DNA of 30,474 nucleotides from Scenedesmus sp. ARA3 (Eukaryota > Chlorophyta > Chlorophyceae > Sphaeropleales > Scenedesmaceae), in the NCBI GenBank assembly GCA_004335835.1, contig RWJK01001082.1, forward strand, positions 1 to 30,474. Reading direction: 5' to 3'. Below are positions 9,576 to 20,261 of the stretch, one piece after another. Below the pieces are notes generated by a model, which searched no databases, was not told where the DNA came from, and worked only from the letters and a program-made list of their open reading frames with translations. Within the stretch, counting starts at the first letter, position 1. Each line of letters begins with the position of its first letter. A program made the position numbers and the translations under genes.

Positions 9576-12167
9576 ATGGCAGCAGAGCTTAGCCAACAAC
9601 AGGCGCTCGCTCAGAGCTCGTCAGCTGCGTGCCAGGATACTTTGTTTTCGACGGGCTGGCAGGTGCCATGGCGATCCTGCAGTCGTGCCATGCCAGCAGT
9701 GCCATGGGAAACAGTTCAAGAGTTGTTGCTGATGGCTCGCGACGCCCTTGTTGCGAAGCAAACAGCTGCGGAGGTGAGTGGCTGCTGCTTGAATGCTTTC
9801 ATGCTTCGCCGAGCTACCTTTGCCTGCTGTGTTGCCTGCTGGTTGGTGCACCAGTGCTGCTGCTGATGCACTTCACTGGCCGGGGTCAATGTGCAGGCGC
9901 TTCTGAAGGAAGTGGACCAAATCAGGCGGGCTCCTCAAGATGACAAGCTGCTGCAGCGGGTAAGGGCCTGAAGCAGCAGGATGCTGCAGCTACAACCAGC
10001 AGCATGCTTGCAGGAGACGGTCAGCCTTCTAGGCTAGCACTACGGACTGAGCACGTTCCTGAACTCGCCCCCTGCAATGACCATTATGTGGTGTTTGTGC
10101 TGCTCTGCAGGCCCAGCGTGCTGAGGTTGATTCTGGGCTGCTGCTGGAGGAGCTGCAGGCGCTCATCCAGGCGAAGTCTGATGTGGCGCAGCAGCGCGCT
10201 GACCTGGATAGGTGAGTTGCCTGAGAGATAGCATTAGGAACACTCCAAGCAGCTTTTGGCTGCTGTGTCGCGGACTGCCGCTGCTTGCGGGCGCTGCAGC
10301 CGTGCAGGCATTCATGCTGCAGCCGCAGCAGAGGCACAGCAAACCCCACAACACCAGGTGACAGCTGCGCACAACATGGCATGCAGGATTCAACAGCATC
10401 TTTGGCTGCTGAACAGAAGCTTGCGTTGTCACTCAGCCGCTGTGCTGCTGATGCTCTGCTGTTCTTGCTGTTGCTGCTGCCCTTGCCGCTGCTGCAGGGC
10501 GAATGCGCTGCTGATGGCGGAGCGTGAGCTGCTATGCGAGCAGCTGGATGGTGAGCCCGGTGACATGTGCACAGCAGCGTGCTCATATGCAGGGTGTCGT
10601 ACAGTCGTTGTGAGCTGGCGTTGCACGGCAGCTGCTCAGCAGCTGTCCGAACAGTTGCGGGCTGCAGGAGTGCCAGAAGCTGCAGGTCGCAACAGCCAGC
10701 ACACGTTCTGTTGTGGTTCAGGTGCTCAATTGCAGCGTGACCTGGGTGCAGATGACACCCAGCTCAAGTTGGTTTAGCCCGTCTTGCGTCACTCTTTGGC
10801 TATCATGTGCAGATAGTCTGACCCTGCCCTCTGTTTTATCCCTCCGCCCTCATCCTGCAGTGTCCCCCAACAATGTGAACCTGTGCCAGGCAGTGCAGCG
10901 AGTGCTGGCAGCAGCCAGGCGCACGCGCGGCGTGGAGGCGCAGCTGCGGCTGCTGGCGCGGCAGCAGCGCGACACGCTGCTGCAGCTGGAGGCGGCGCGC
11001 GAGGCAGAGGCGCGCACTGCGCGGCATTGGCAGGTGGGCTGAGGGGTTGCAGCGGCTACTGCTGTTAGAAGCGCCTTGAGTGCACATGTTGGCGGTTGGT
11101 TGGGTTTAGGGACAGTTGCCAGTTGAGGAACATAGTGGGTTGTGACCTTGCCGCTGGACTGTGCCTCCCTCAGCTGACGTCGATGCCTGCTTGCACATCC
11201 TGTGCTCTTGTTACTCTCCCCCTGCAGGCGTGTGAGCAGGTTTACCTAGAGACTCTGGCAGCGCACGGGATCCCGAAGCCGCAGCTGCCGCAGTCGCCAG
11301 CCCAGCGCAGCAGCGGCAGCAGCAGCAGTGACACAGGCAGCGTTGACATAGCCAGCGCCTGCAGCAGCAGCAGCGCGGGAGGCAGTGGCGGCAGCAGCGC
11401 AGGCAGTGCTGCCGCGTACTCGCAGCTGCTGCAGCGGCTTGGCAGTAGCGGGTGCACTGGCGCTGGCATGGACTTTGTTGGCAGCCCTGCTGGAAGCCAC
11501 GTGAGTGTTGGACTGGATAGCGCTGAGTTGGTGCAGCAAACAGTTTTGACAGCCGCACGCTGCGCCATTGCCTTCCATGAGTATTCTAGCTTGTTGGTAT
11601 CGCAGCTGCAGTTTGTTTTGTGGTCTGCTGTCAGCAGCCACTGCTTGTACCGGCCACGAGCACACCATGCGCAGTCAATTGCAGGCCCGTGTGGCGTCAA
11701 CACATGCAGCCGCATGCACAAGCATATAGCTTTGGGCCTACCGCGGCATCCACGACTCCCATTACAACAATCCTTTCGCTGCATCGCACGGTTTTTGCGT
11801 TGCAGGTGCAGCTACTGCCGCCGACGCCGCCAGCTAGCGACCTCAACGCAGCCGCAGCCGCCGCAAGCCACCTGCCGCAGCACATGCGCCGCAGCCACAG
11901 CCTTGACTCTGGGCTCAACAGCCTCACTGGGCTGCTGGATCAGCTGGCGCTGGGGCAGCTGTGCTCTTCTGATGAGGGCGGCAGCTGCGAGTATGATGAG
12001 TATGGCAATGAGTCAGATAGCTGGACGCTGCTGGACCAGATGTCTGAGGAGGCGCCCAACAGCTGCTGCAGCGGCAGCAGCAGCAAGGGCGGCGGCGCGA
12101 GTGCAGGAGAGGCAGCCAAAGCGCTGCTGCTGCTTGGCGGCGCTGCTGGCAGCCAGCACTATGGAAT

Positions 12168-12198
<31 letters not shown>

Positions 12199-12291
12199 TT
12201 GCAGCACCTTCAGCCAGTGCAGGAGGGTTGCGAGGAGCAGGATGCAGCAGACGCACAGGTGTCTGGCGCTGCTGCTGCTGCTGCCCAGTAG
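9576..12291 (+). CDS. Coiled-coil protein with Ser/Ala/Gln-rich C-terminus, 7 exons, 448 aa
   Basis: Exons 9576-9773, 9897-9959, 10111-10211, 10498-10550, 10861-11033, 11228-11500 and 11806-12291 join in phase to 1347 nt ending TAG; every intron is GT-AG. Residues about 45-200 form a long predicted coiled coil (segments such as VQELLLMARDALVAKQTA, LLLEELQALIQAKSDVAQQR and LLQLEAAREAEAR). The C-terminal half is low-complexity: Ser/Gly-rich around residues 225-255, an acidic patch with SSDEGG and EYDEYGNESDSW, then a run of nine Gln and a terminal Ala run. There is no signal peptide or membrane segment. Family not recognised; a scaffold or cytoskeletal role would be a guess. The start is the first ATG in frame; upstream in-frame sequence has no better ATG. 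Confidence 0.75.
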
Positions 12292-14236
12292 GCTTTATGC
12301 TGCTGCGTTGGCTGCTGTTGGATATGTTGCGTGTCTTGTTGTCAGACGCTCTGCCAGCTCTGGTGTCGTTCATCTGCCTTGACTTGCAGCTGCGCTGACT
12401 TTGCAACAGACTTGGCAGCGTGCAGCACAAGCATCTGTACTGCAGGGCACGTCAAGTTCAGCAGTGCCTTGCATACGCGTGCGTATGCGCATGGGCGTGC
12501 TCCTTTGCACTGGATGAGTGTGATGTCATCTGCCGACCATCTCGTGTACGGCATTGATTGCGTGATGTATGTTGTTGCCTTGCAAGAGTGTTATATGCAG
12601 GCAACCTGCTGTTGTTCTTGTAGTAGATAGGATTGGGTTGGCAGCTGCTGGCGCAGGTGATCACAGCATGCTGCATAGCTAGTAGGTTTGTTTGTGACGA
12701 CTGCCTTACATGACTAACTGTTTTTGGTGCGTGAAAGAGCGTGTGTGTAGCCTGGGCTTCTTTAGTGTGTGCTCCTGACTAATGTGACACTTCTGGCTGC
12801 CGCTTGATGTGTGTTGGCACGTGCCCTCGCCGCTGCCAGTGTGTTGACTGCCAGAAGCAGCAATGACGTGACGTGTGACAGTGCTGGCATCATGCCATGT
12901 GACGTGTGACAGTGCTGGCATGATTTGTTGACCGGTCATGTGTAAGAGTGCGCCAGCCGCGTGTGTTGGCAAGTGGCCTAGCCGGCTGGCGTTGGGTGGC
13001 GAGCAGACTCGTGTGCCCCTGGCTTGTTGTGCATCTGTGTCTAGTGCTTAGCAGCTGAGCTGCGCACGCGCGCGTGTATCTGCTGCTGCGCTTGCCGCGT
13101 TCGATGGTACCGGCCGCACAGTTTGCCTGCTGCTGCAACAAGCATTGCTGGTGCTGTGCTCATCGCGTATGTCGACAGGCAAGCGGCTGCTGCCCCGCTG
13201 TATTTCATTCTGGGCTGTTGAGACGGAAGCACAGCCTATGTATGCAATGTGTTTCCCTTATGTACTGGTGCCACACCTTGGCACTTGTGTGCCAGCGAGC
13301 GTACTCTCATGTGCCATCTATTGTGTTTCTTGCTCTTGACGGGACGTGATGGGTAGGTGTTGTTAGGTGTAGGCTAGGTAGTGATGAGGATCATATGGTG
13401 GCCTGCTCACTTGCACGCGGCACGGGCTTGGCGGTTTCCATGTCCGACATGTCTCAGACTGGAGCGTGTCTGGTTGATGCTACGTGAATTGCAGTTATGA
13501 ATTTGGCAGCAGCATAATGACAGCTGTGCACGACTTTGCTGAGTGCTGAGCTGCTGTCTCTGGCATGGCATGCCCTGATGCGTTGTTCACAATATGAGCT
13601 GCTGGTGTGATGTAATCTCTGGCAGTGGCTGCCTGCTATTCACAGAGAGTTTGCATATAGCATGAAAGCATGCTATGTTTTGTAAGCCGGGTGTTTACAC
13701 CATGTACTGCTTGATGTAGTCCACGAATTCCTGATGTATTCAAACTGAGTGCGACAGCCAGCGCAGGTCATATTCATTTTGTCGAGGTGGACACATGCTC
13801 CCCTGCAGGAAACATTGAACTTAACCAATGTATCAGAGGACCATTCCACCAGTTCATAACACCGAGTGACTAAAGAGCATTACAACAGGAAATGGCTCAT
13901 GGTAGTTGATGAGTGGAACCGTCGTGTGCGCCTTGAAGATCCGTCGCAGGGCGTTTTCCACAGTTGTCGCCGCGGCACGGTTGACTCCCACAAGAAGTCC
14001 ATGCATTGCACTTTGCAACTGTATTTCCTCGCTTGACACCTGTGGTAACTAGCAGTCCTCTGCTCTGAGCAGGGAGTGACACTCCCCAACAAAAGTCCTT
14101 GACGCCTTAAGGCTACTCAGCCCAAAGCAAGACATTTGTGGCTTGGTTTCTCTATCGTGAAACCGGTTTCTTGTTTTGTGGTCGACAGCCCAACTTGCTA
14201 CCACAGTGGCCTGCACAGCACGGTGCAGCTGTGAGC
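12292..14236. other. 3' flank of coiled-coil gene and upstream region of BTB gene
   Basis: A TGTAA at 12941-12945, about 650 nt past the stop, is a plausible polyadenylation signal. Beyond it no gene is supported. A 22-bp direct repeat (12869-12890 and 12900-12921, period 31) lies here. A minus-strand ORF fragment at 13854-14048 looks protein-like but is unassigned. Confidence 0.4.
12869..12921. repeat. Direct repeat, 22 bp, period 31
   Basis: The two exact copies of TGACGTGTGACAGTGCTGGC plus two bases lie in the 3' flank of the coiled-coil gene. Confidence 0.9.
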
Positions 14237-14628
14237 ATGGCGTTCTTGGCCCAGTATTTCAAACAGGAGGCAGTTCACAACGTACGGGCTGATGTGGACC
14301 TCGTGATACGGACTATCGAAGGCCCAGATGATGGCGTGGCAGCTCCCAAGCCCAAGCGTGCCAGATTAGCAGCAGCTGCACCAAAAGGTGCTGCATGTGA
14401 TCCCTTGCAGCTTACAAGCTTCCCTGCCCACAACATCGTTCTGGACACCAGTGAATACTTCAGGGTGCAGCAGGTGAGGACACTGAAATCCTTGGCAAGC
14501 AATCCAAAGCACTTGGAAACGCAACACCTGGGGGAGCCTCATTGCAGCGGCATGCAGTGCTAGAGCTGCTGACTAGACGTGTGAGCAGCGCTTTGCACTC
14601 CAGATGCTGTGGCAGTAGCAGCAGCGAC

Positions 14629-14680
<52 letters not shown>

Positions 14681-16199
14681 CTGGAATCACACTGGTGCAA
14701 GCCGTGCAGCTGCGTCATTGGCAAGGGCGGCATACCAATGCAGACACCGTCCGTGTACGCTCTTAGGGTTACATGCAACAAGTGACACCTTGCAACACCT
14801 AGAACTAGTTCCTCTTCTTCTTCTGAGCTTTCCTTGTCTGCGACATGCTTGAACTCTGTGCAGGGAGCGTGCTGGAAAGATGCTGCCGAGCCCGATGCAA
14901 ACGCCAAAGCACGCGATGGCAGCAGTTTCAGCGGCAGCAGCAGCAGCAGTGCAGCACATGCCAAGCGCCCAGTAGTGCGCCTGACCATTGACCGCGCAGA
15001 GCAGCTGCCAGCAGCAGAGGCAGTCATTGCAGCAATGTATGGCGTGCCAGACGCCATCAGCAGCCTGGAGCAGCAGCAGATGGTGCATGCTCTGGTCATT
15101 GCAGACATGGTGAATGCAGAGGCTGCAGCACAGCAGGCGGTGCAGGCACTGCAAGCAGCAGCAAAGTCCAACCAGGGGCTTGCAGCTGCCGCTGTGCAGG
15201 CGCTGAAAGAGCTGCCTGTCTGGCCTGCATGCCTGCTGCAGCTACTGCAGAGCATTGTTGAGCAGGCGCCATGCTGCAGGAACAGCAGCGCAGGTTTGGC
15301 AGCAGTTCTAGCAGCTGATGCCGGTGGTAAGATACAGCAGCTGCTGGTTGCTGCTTACGGCGACTTGCAGGCTGTGTGGTCAGATGCACAGCAGCAGGCC
15401 ATGCTGTTGGCGCTGCCGCTGCCTGCAATGCAGCTGCTGCTGAGCTCAGACCAGCTGCGGGTGCCATCAGAGGACACCGTGCTGTATACAGCCAACAAGT
15501 ACGTGCAGGCACAGAAAACCGCAGCCAAGGCAGCAGCAGCCAAGGCAGCGCTTGCGCCGTTGGTGCGTGCGCCCCAGCTGTCGCCTTTTGCGCTGTCTTG
15601 CGCTGCACTGCCAACATCCAGCGGCCAGCAACTGCTCAGCATCTATGCCCTGAAGCTGGTAAGCCTGCAGTTGCTGAAGCGCATTGCCTTTGCAGGGGAG
15701 CTAGCTGCAGCACTAGAGGCAATGCAGGGTGCCCCAGCTAGCTGGCAACTTGGCCCCCGGCAGATCAAGCCGCTCATGGATGGTGTGCGGCTGGCGTGGC
15801 GGCTGCCTGTGGAGCAGCTGCAGCAGGCCTGCAGGGACAGCTTCGCGCAGCAGCAGGTAGTGCACATCTACAGCCCTGAGCACTCCCTTGGGAGCTGTCG
15901 CCTGGCGCATGTTGGTGGAGTGTGAGCAGCAGGAGGGTGGTACCGTGGTAGGGCTGTTTGTAGGGCCTGTGGAGGTGCCAGCTAGCATCTATTACAAGTT
16001 TGAAACAACTTTATCATGGCAAGATTGCAAGCGCGCATTCACCAGCTCCTGCATCACGGGCCCAAGTCAGGGCTATCGAAACTACTTCGACCTTCAGCCT
16101 ATGGCGGGTGACGGGTGGGATGCAGCAGCCTGGGCAGCTGCAGGTCTGCCCACAGCAGGCGAGATGCTGCTGGAGATGTGTGTGCACAGCGTGCAGTGA
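14237..16199 (+). CDS. BTB/BACK-domain protein with MATH-like tail; frame break near 15890
   Basis: Exon 1 (14237-14473) starts MAFLAQYFKQEAV and holds the first part of a BTB/POZ fold: DVDLVIRTI, then FPAHNIVLDTSEYF. Exon 2 starts at 14864 and contains the second part (AEAVIAAMYGVPDAISS), a BACK-like segment (LLLSSDQLRVPSEDTVLYTA, about residues 200-230) and a helical region. Read straight on, exon 2 stops at 15925. The frame that continues the homology-like sequence (AVAWRMLVECE, FVGPVEVPAS, SSCITGPSQGYRNYFDLQP) runs to a TGA at 16199 in another phase. This needs either a 1-nt indel near 15888-15892 or a 76-nt intron 15857-15932, which is in phase and gives 498 aa. BTB-BACK proteins are typically substrate adaptors of CUL3 ubiquitin ligases. 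Intron 1 contains a pure CAG tract. Confidence 0.7.
14626..14681. repeat. (CAG)n tract in BTB intron 1
   Basis: Nearly pure AGC repeats lie in the middle of the 390-nt intron between the two BTB half-exons. Confidence 0.95.
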
Positions 16200-16481
16200 C
16201 GCGGCTGAGGGTGGAGGCGCGGCTCGACTGCTTTGCTGCCAGCAAGCAGTGCTTTGTTGTCCAAATCGGCAGGAGTTGCCGCTTGTGCTTTGAATGCTAT
16301 GACATGTGTTGTACTTTGTAGTTGGGGTGCTGTTTTGCTGAGAGAGGGTGATTCAAAGCAGCACGGCCACATGAACATCTACTGTGCCATCGTTGGCTGG
16401 AGCTTGTTGATTGGCTGGACTCAAAACGTGCTGGCTGGTGTGCGCCCATGGTGTCCCTTCCAGCAAATCCAGCAAGAGACG

Positions 16482-16505
16482 GGGTAACGCTCCCGAGTGT
16501 TACCC
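16482..16505. other. Inverted repeat (hairpin), 7-bp stem
   Basis: GGGTAAC pairs with GTTACCC around a 10-nt interior in the BTB 3' flank, 283 nt past the stop. Confidence 0.7.
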
Positions 16506-16568
16506 TGTTGATGAGGCTGTGATGCATTCAATCAAGGTGTAGCATATGACAGGTTGCATGTGCACCAG

Positions 16569-16585
16569 CAACCCCACTGGGGTTG
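16569..16585. other. Inverted repeat (hairpin), 7-bp stem, 3-nt loop
   Basis: CAACCCC, loop ACT, GGGGTTG: a perfect hairpin 35 nt before the putative TGTAA signal of the BTB gene. Confidence 0.75.
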
Positions 16586-17219
16586 TTCATAGCATGAGTG
16601 AACAGCAGACCGCCAGAGCTGTAAATTGACGAATTCAAGACCGTCTGTAAAATGATGAATTATAGAACGGTGGCACTGCCAGAGCTGTGGAACTGGGCCA
16701 TCATCGGCGAAGTACTTAACAGCAAGACAGTACGTGCTGTCACTGACATGCTTACCACCCAGGTGTTACCAAAAATGCATCTCAGCCCTTCAGCTGCCAG
16801 CCTGTCCAGCATGTAAAACGACGAAATTATACGGCTCCAGGATCCAGAATACCGTGGTAAGTGCATAGCAGCGCACCTTCAAGCATGTATCCATTGCATG
16901 CTGGCCTGCACTGCTGCAGTAGTAGCGCATGCGTGGATCCTGTGCAAGTTCGTAAACGTTTACACCTGCGATTGCCCAACAATCAGCATACATACATTCA
17001 TACATACACAGTGCAGTCACAGCAACCACGCTGATGGCATTGCAGTATACAGGAGCAGAGGGTACAGGGAGCGTTGCTTCGCAACTGTCACCAACCTCCA
17101 AGGCATTGCAACTGTCACCACCTTCAGACGCAATCAATGTCAAATGTCATGTCTGGTAAGGTACGCATGTAAAAGTACGAAAGCAGTAACGGCACTTGTG
17201 GACAGGTGCTTTCAACCTC

Positions 17220-17244
17220 AATGCACCTGATGGTCAGGTGCATT
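17220..17244. other. Perfect hairpin, 11-bp stem, 3-nt loop
   Basis: AATGCACCTGA, loop TGG, TCAGGTGCATT. It is followed at once by an ATGCAT-rich palindromic stretch. It lies between two convergent genes; function unknown. Confidence 0.8.
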
Positions 17245-17685
17245 ATGCATAATGCATGCGCAGCCAACAGCATGCCGCACTGCACTGCTAGTACAGACCA
17301 GCTAGCAGGCTTTCTGTGATTCATGCTGGCAATGAACGCAGCAATGGCGTACAGTGATTAGAGTAAGTGTTGCAAAGGTCAACACCAGTCATCAGTTATG
17401 CATTGCACAGTGTTATGTGTGCCAGTCATAGTCAAGCAGCAGCCAGCCTTTTCCCTCCACCGTCCTAGATTGCTGCGTCAACAACAAATGCAGCAAAAAC
17501 GTGCCCAGCAGATGCAGCATCCACGCAACCAGCCACAAAGGATGCGTTCATGACACCATTAGTCTGTCAAAGCGTCACATGGTCAACACAAGGGATGCTG
17601 CCGCACCTCCTCCTTCAGCAATTCCCCACACGCAGTCAAACAATGAATACCATCAGCCAAACTCTGCACACAGTAGTCTCACCCT

Positions 17686-17775
17686 CCCAATGTTTACAAC
17701 ACCAACACCATGTGTGCATCATGCAATCTGCTCACCCAATGTTTGGAACACCAACACCATGTGTGCATTATGCAT
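17686..17775. repeat. Tandem duplication, period 49 bp, in H1 3' flank
   Basis: Two copies begin CCCAATGTTT at 17686 and 17735 and share the block ACACCAACACCATGTGTGCA. Only the first keeps the TTACA that would be a minus-strand TGTAA signal. Confidence 0.85.
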
Positions 17776-17830
17776 TTCATATTGTGTCAGCTCAGCTGCC
17801 CTTTCTCCTGAGCAGCAATGCCCTCACGCA

Positions 17831-17883
17831 TTACGCCTTGACCTTGGCATCAGCCTTCTTTGCGCGCTTGGCCGGGTGCTGCA

Positions 17884-17935
<52 letters not shown>

Positions 17936-18216
17936 GCAGCAGCAGTCAGGCCACCATAACCATGGCATGCTGCTGCTGAATCCAGCTCATCACCATCCAA
18001 ACGCATACCCAGATGCACACACAAAGTCGCTGCAGGGCTGCTAACCAGTGATGCACCGCAGCATCAGCAATGGCAGAGGCACTGAGGAGCAGGAGCTGTT
18101 TTCCTGTAGCTGGCAGCCTACCTTGGCCTTGGCTGGTGCCTTCTCCTTCTTCTTTGCAGGCGCCTTGGCCTTCATGGGCTCCTCCACCTTCATCTCAGCC
18201 TGCAGCGAGCCAAAAG

Positions 18217-18255
<39 letters not shown>

Positions 18256-19206
18256 GAGCAGCAACATATAAGAAACTCCTTCTTGCAAGAGTTCACATGG
18301 CAAGCAGCAGCACAGACACTTGGTGTGTATTGGTCCATACAGCTACATGTCAGCGGTAGTGCAGCTGCATAGGGCCTCCGAGTCATTAACACTGAATCAG
18401 GCCCACCTTGGGCTTGCGGGGCCCCTTCTTGCGTGCCTGCTTCTCCTGCAGGGCCTTGCTCATCTTGAACATGCCGGGGTGGCCAGGCACGTGCGCCAGC
18501 TCATGCTTGTCGGCCATCATCTTCACAGCAGCAGACAGCCGCTTCTCCCAGTGGGCCGGCAGGTCCTGCAGGAAATAAACGGTATGGCGGAGTGGGGTGG
18601 GGTGGGGAAGGGTGAAAGAGTTGCAGGCATCGACACCCCTAGGAGTGCAGGGGTTCAGGAGTGCAGTATTGCACCCCTGTGACAGCAAGGCAGGCTGGCA
18701 AGTGGTAGGCTCTGACGTGGCAGGTCCACCGCGCGGCGTCCTAAAGACACAGCAATGGCGCATTTGAAGTTTTATGATAGCATGAGTCAGTTTGTGCGGT
18801 TGCCGTATATGCTTGCATGTGCATCGCGTGTCGAGCTTGACCTGGTGCCATCTGGTGGAAAAGCGATCCGCAAAGTGCAAAGCAAGAACAGCGCACCAGT
18901 TATAAAGAAGCGCAAGCCAATCGACAGCCACTATGTGACCGTCAACGGTCTTTTGCGTGATTTGCAATTGCATTCTCCGGAACAGGTGGAACGCTTTCGT
19001 CTTGAATAAAGCCGTGAAGCAGCTGTAAGCCTTATAAAACTATAGTTCAAACTAAATTGTCTGTAACTCACGTGATGCTTGGCCTCAACGGCGTGCTTGA
19101 TGGCACCCAGGCCGTGCCCATGCACATGACCCTCCTCCTTGTCCTTCAGCGACACGAGGGCCTCAACCACCATGTCGGGATAGCTATGCATTCGCTTCTT
19201 GTCCAT
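17831..19206 (-). CDS. Linker histone H1 (H15 domain), 4 exons, 139 aa
   Basis: Exons 19072-19206, 18407-18565, 18122-18199 and 17831-17878 (minus) are all in phase 0 and give 420 nt ending TAA. Residues about 5-88 match the winged-helix H15 fold: SYPDMVVEALVSLKDKEEG, then AIKHAVEAKHH, LPAHWEKRLSAAVKMMADK and PGMFKMSKALQEK. The tail is Lys/Ala/Pro-rich (KAKAPAKKKEKAPAKAK, then AKRAKKADAKVKA), as expected for DNA-binding H1 tails. There is almost no N-terminal tail: the globular domain starts near residue 6. It would bind linker DNA at the nucleosome dyad. Unusually, 12 of 139 residues are His. Exons 3 and 4 are preceded in the transcript by CTG tracts that end in the acceptor. Confidence 0.88.
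17885..17940. repeat. (CAG)n tract upstream of H1 exon 4 acceptor
   Basis: On the transcript strand this is (CTG)n running into the CTGCAG acceptor of exon 4, in the polypyrimidine-tract position. Confidence 0.95.
18213..18258. repeat. (CAG)n tract upstream of H1 exon 3 acceptor
   Basis: An interrupted tract that reads (CTG)n in the transcript, ending close to the exon 3 acceptor. Confidence 0.92.
18755..19009 (+). CDS. Unrecognised 84-aa ORF nested antisense in H1 intron 1
   Basis: ATG to TAA, 85 codons, lying wholly inside H1 intron 1 on the opposite strand. It starts MAHLKFYDSMSQFVRLPYML and has a basic middle (KAIRKVQSKN, IKKRKPID) and an acidic, Leu-rich end. Leucine is coded mostly by TTG and CTT, and Glu often by GAA, unlike the CTG/GAG-rich neighbours. 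AATAAA overlaps the stop and a TGTAA follows about 13 nt later. It could be a fragment of a mobile or acquired element, or a chance ORF. No family recognised. Confidence 0.35.
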   Translation: MAHLKFYDSMSQFVRLPYMLACASRVELDLVPSGGKAIRKVQSKNSAPVIKKRKPIDSHYVTVNGLLRDLQLHSPEQVERFRLE

Positions 19207-20023
19207 TTCGCGGTGCTCAGCAGGTGCAGTGGGTGACTGCAGTAACGAAGCTCTTCAGCTGGTTGCAGCGCGTGTGCGGTAAGTCGCTGAACGGTGGTGA
19301 AAAAGACAGTGAATTCTGCTGACAACAATGATCCCAGTGCACAGATGCCAGGAAGTATGGATCGCAAACGTTTGCTAACAATGCTGACTGGGACATTAGG
19401 GCCTAGAGCTGTAGCATTGTCAGTGCGTCCGAGTTTCGGCTGAACACTTCAAACCGCTGTTCTCTTTCAACACGCTGCTATTTTACGTAGCATCCAGGCA
19501 ACAAAAGCCTGCGCAACCCCATTGTACTGCTGGCCATCACGGACGGCAGTAGCAGTACAGCAACGACCACAGGTTGCGGTGCAAATGCTGGTGTATATGG
19601 AGAAAAGAACTAGGATGCCAGGGAGGACTTCATCCTGGGCGTGGATCTGCTGCTGACTGGCGCTTGTTCAAAAGTGTCCGCATCTTGCGCTTGCCTGCAA
19701 TCAGAAGCAGCAGCATAGACTGTCAGAGGTCGAGGTCGTGGCACTGGCAGCACATGCCTGATGCGCAATTTGCTGTCAATGTTCTAAGACAGTACAGCTG
19801 TTCTAAAACAACCACTCTGGATTGTGTTAGGAGATCCCAGCTTTCTAGTCCTTGAAAGAGCGATCAGCACAATAGCGGCACTTGCATACAAAGGATGGCA
19901 CATATTTTGTGAATGCCAACATCAAACACGCGCCGCAGCTGCCTCTATACAGTTAACACTGCCACCTGTGTTACTTGCTGTATGCATGTCAAATGACAAT
20001 TGGCCAGTGCCTAGTTCCAACAC
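19207..20023. other. H1 promoter side and 3' flank of EF-hand gene
   Basis: No supported gene. I could not find a minus-strand TGTAA here, so the 3' end of the EF-hand transcript is not located. Confidence 0.4.
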
Positions 20024-20224
20024 TCACCCCGGCAAGCTGTCCTCCTGCTCCACCTCTGAACTGCGCTTGCTGCCACTGTATCCAATTGTAGACGGATGCT
20101 GCCCAGATCCCATACCATCTGAATCATCCAGCTGCTGCTGGTGGTGCGCATGCAGCTGCTTGTGTTGACGCGGACTCTGCTGCTGCAGCCTTGGGCTGTG
20201 AGGCTGCTGAGGGCTGCTGAAGTC

Positions 20225-20261
<37 letters not shown>

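Larger units (their letters stand above)
16200..17830. other. Convergent 3' flanks of BTB and histone H1 genes
   Basis: TGTAA at 16620-16624 could end the BTB transcript. Plus-strand TTACA at 17694-17698 could end the H1 transcript on the minus strand. Three hairpins, a diverged TGTAAA-type repeat and a 49-bp tandem duplication lie here. No gene is supported. Confidence 0.45.

Noticed and set aside
11096..12382. 428-codon plus-strand ORF
   Set aside because: It reads through the intron between exons 6 and 7 of the coiled-coil gene and changes to a nonsense frame; the spliced model fits better.
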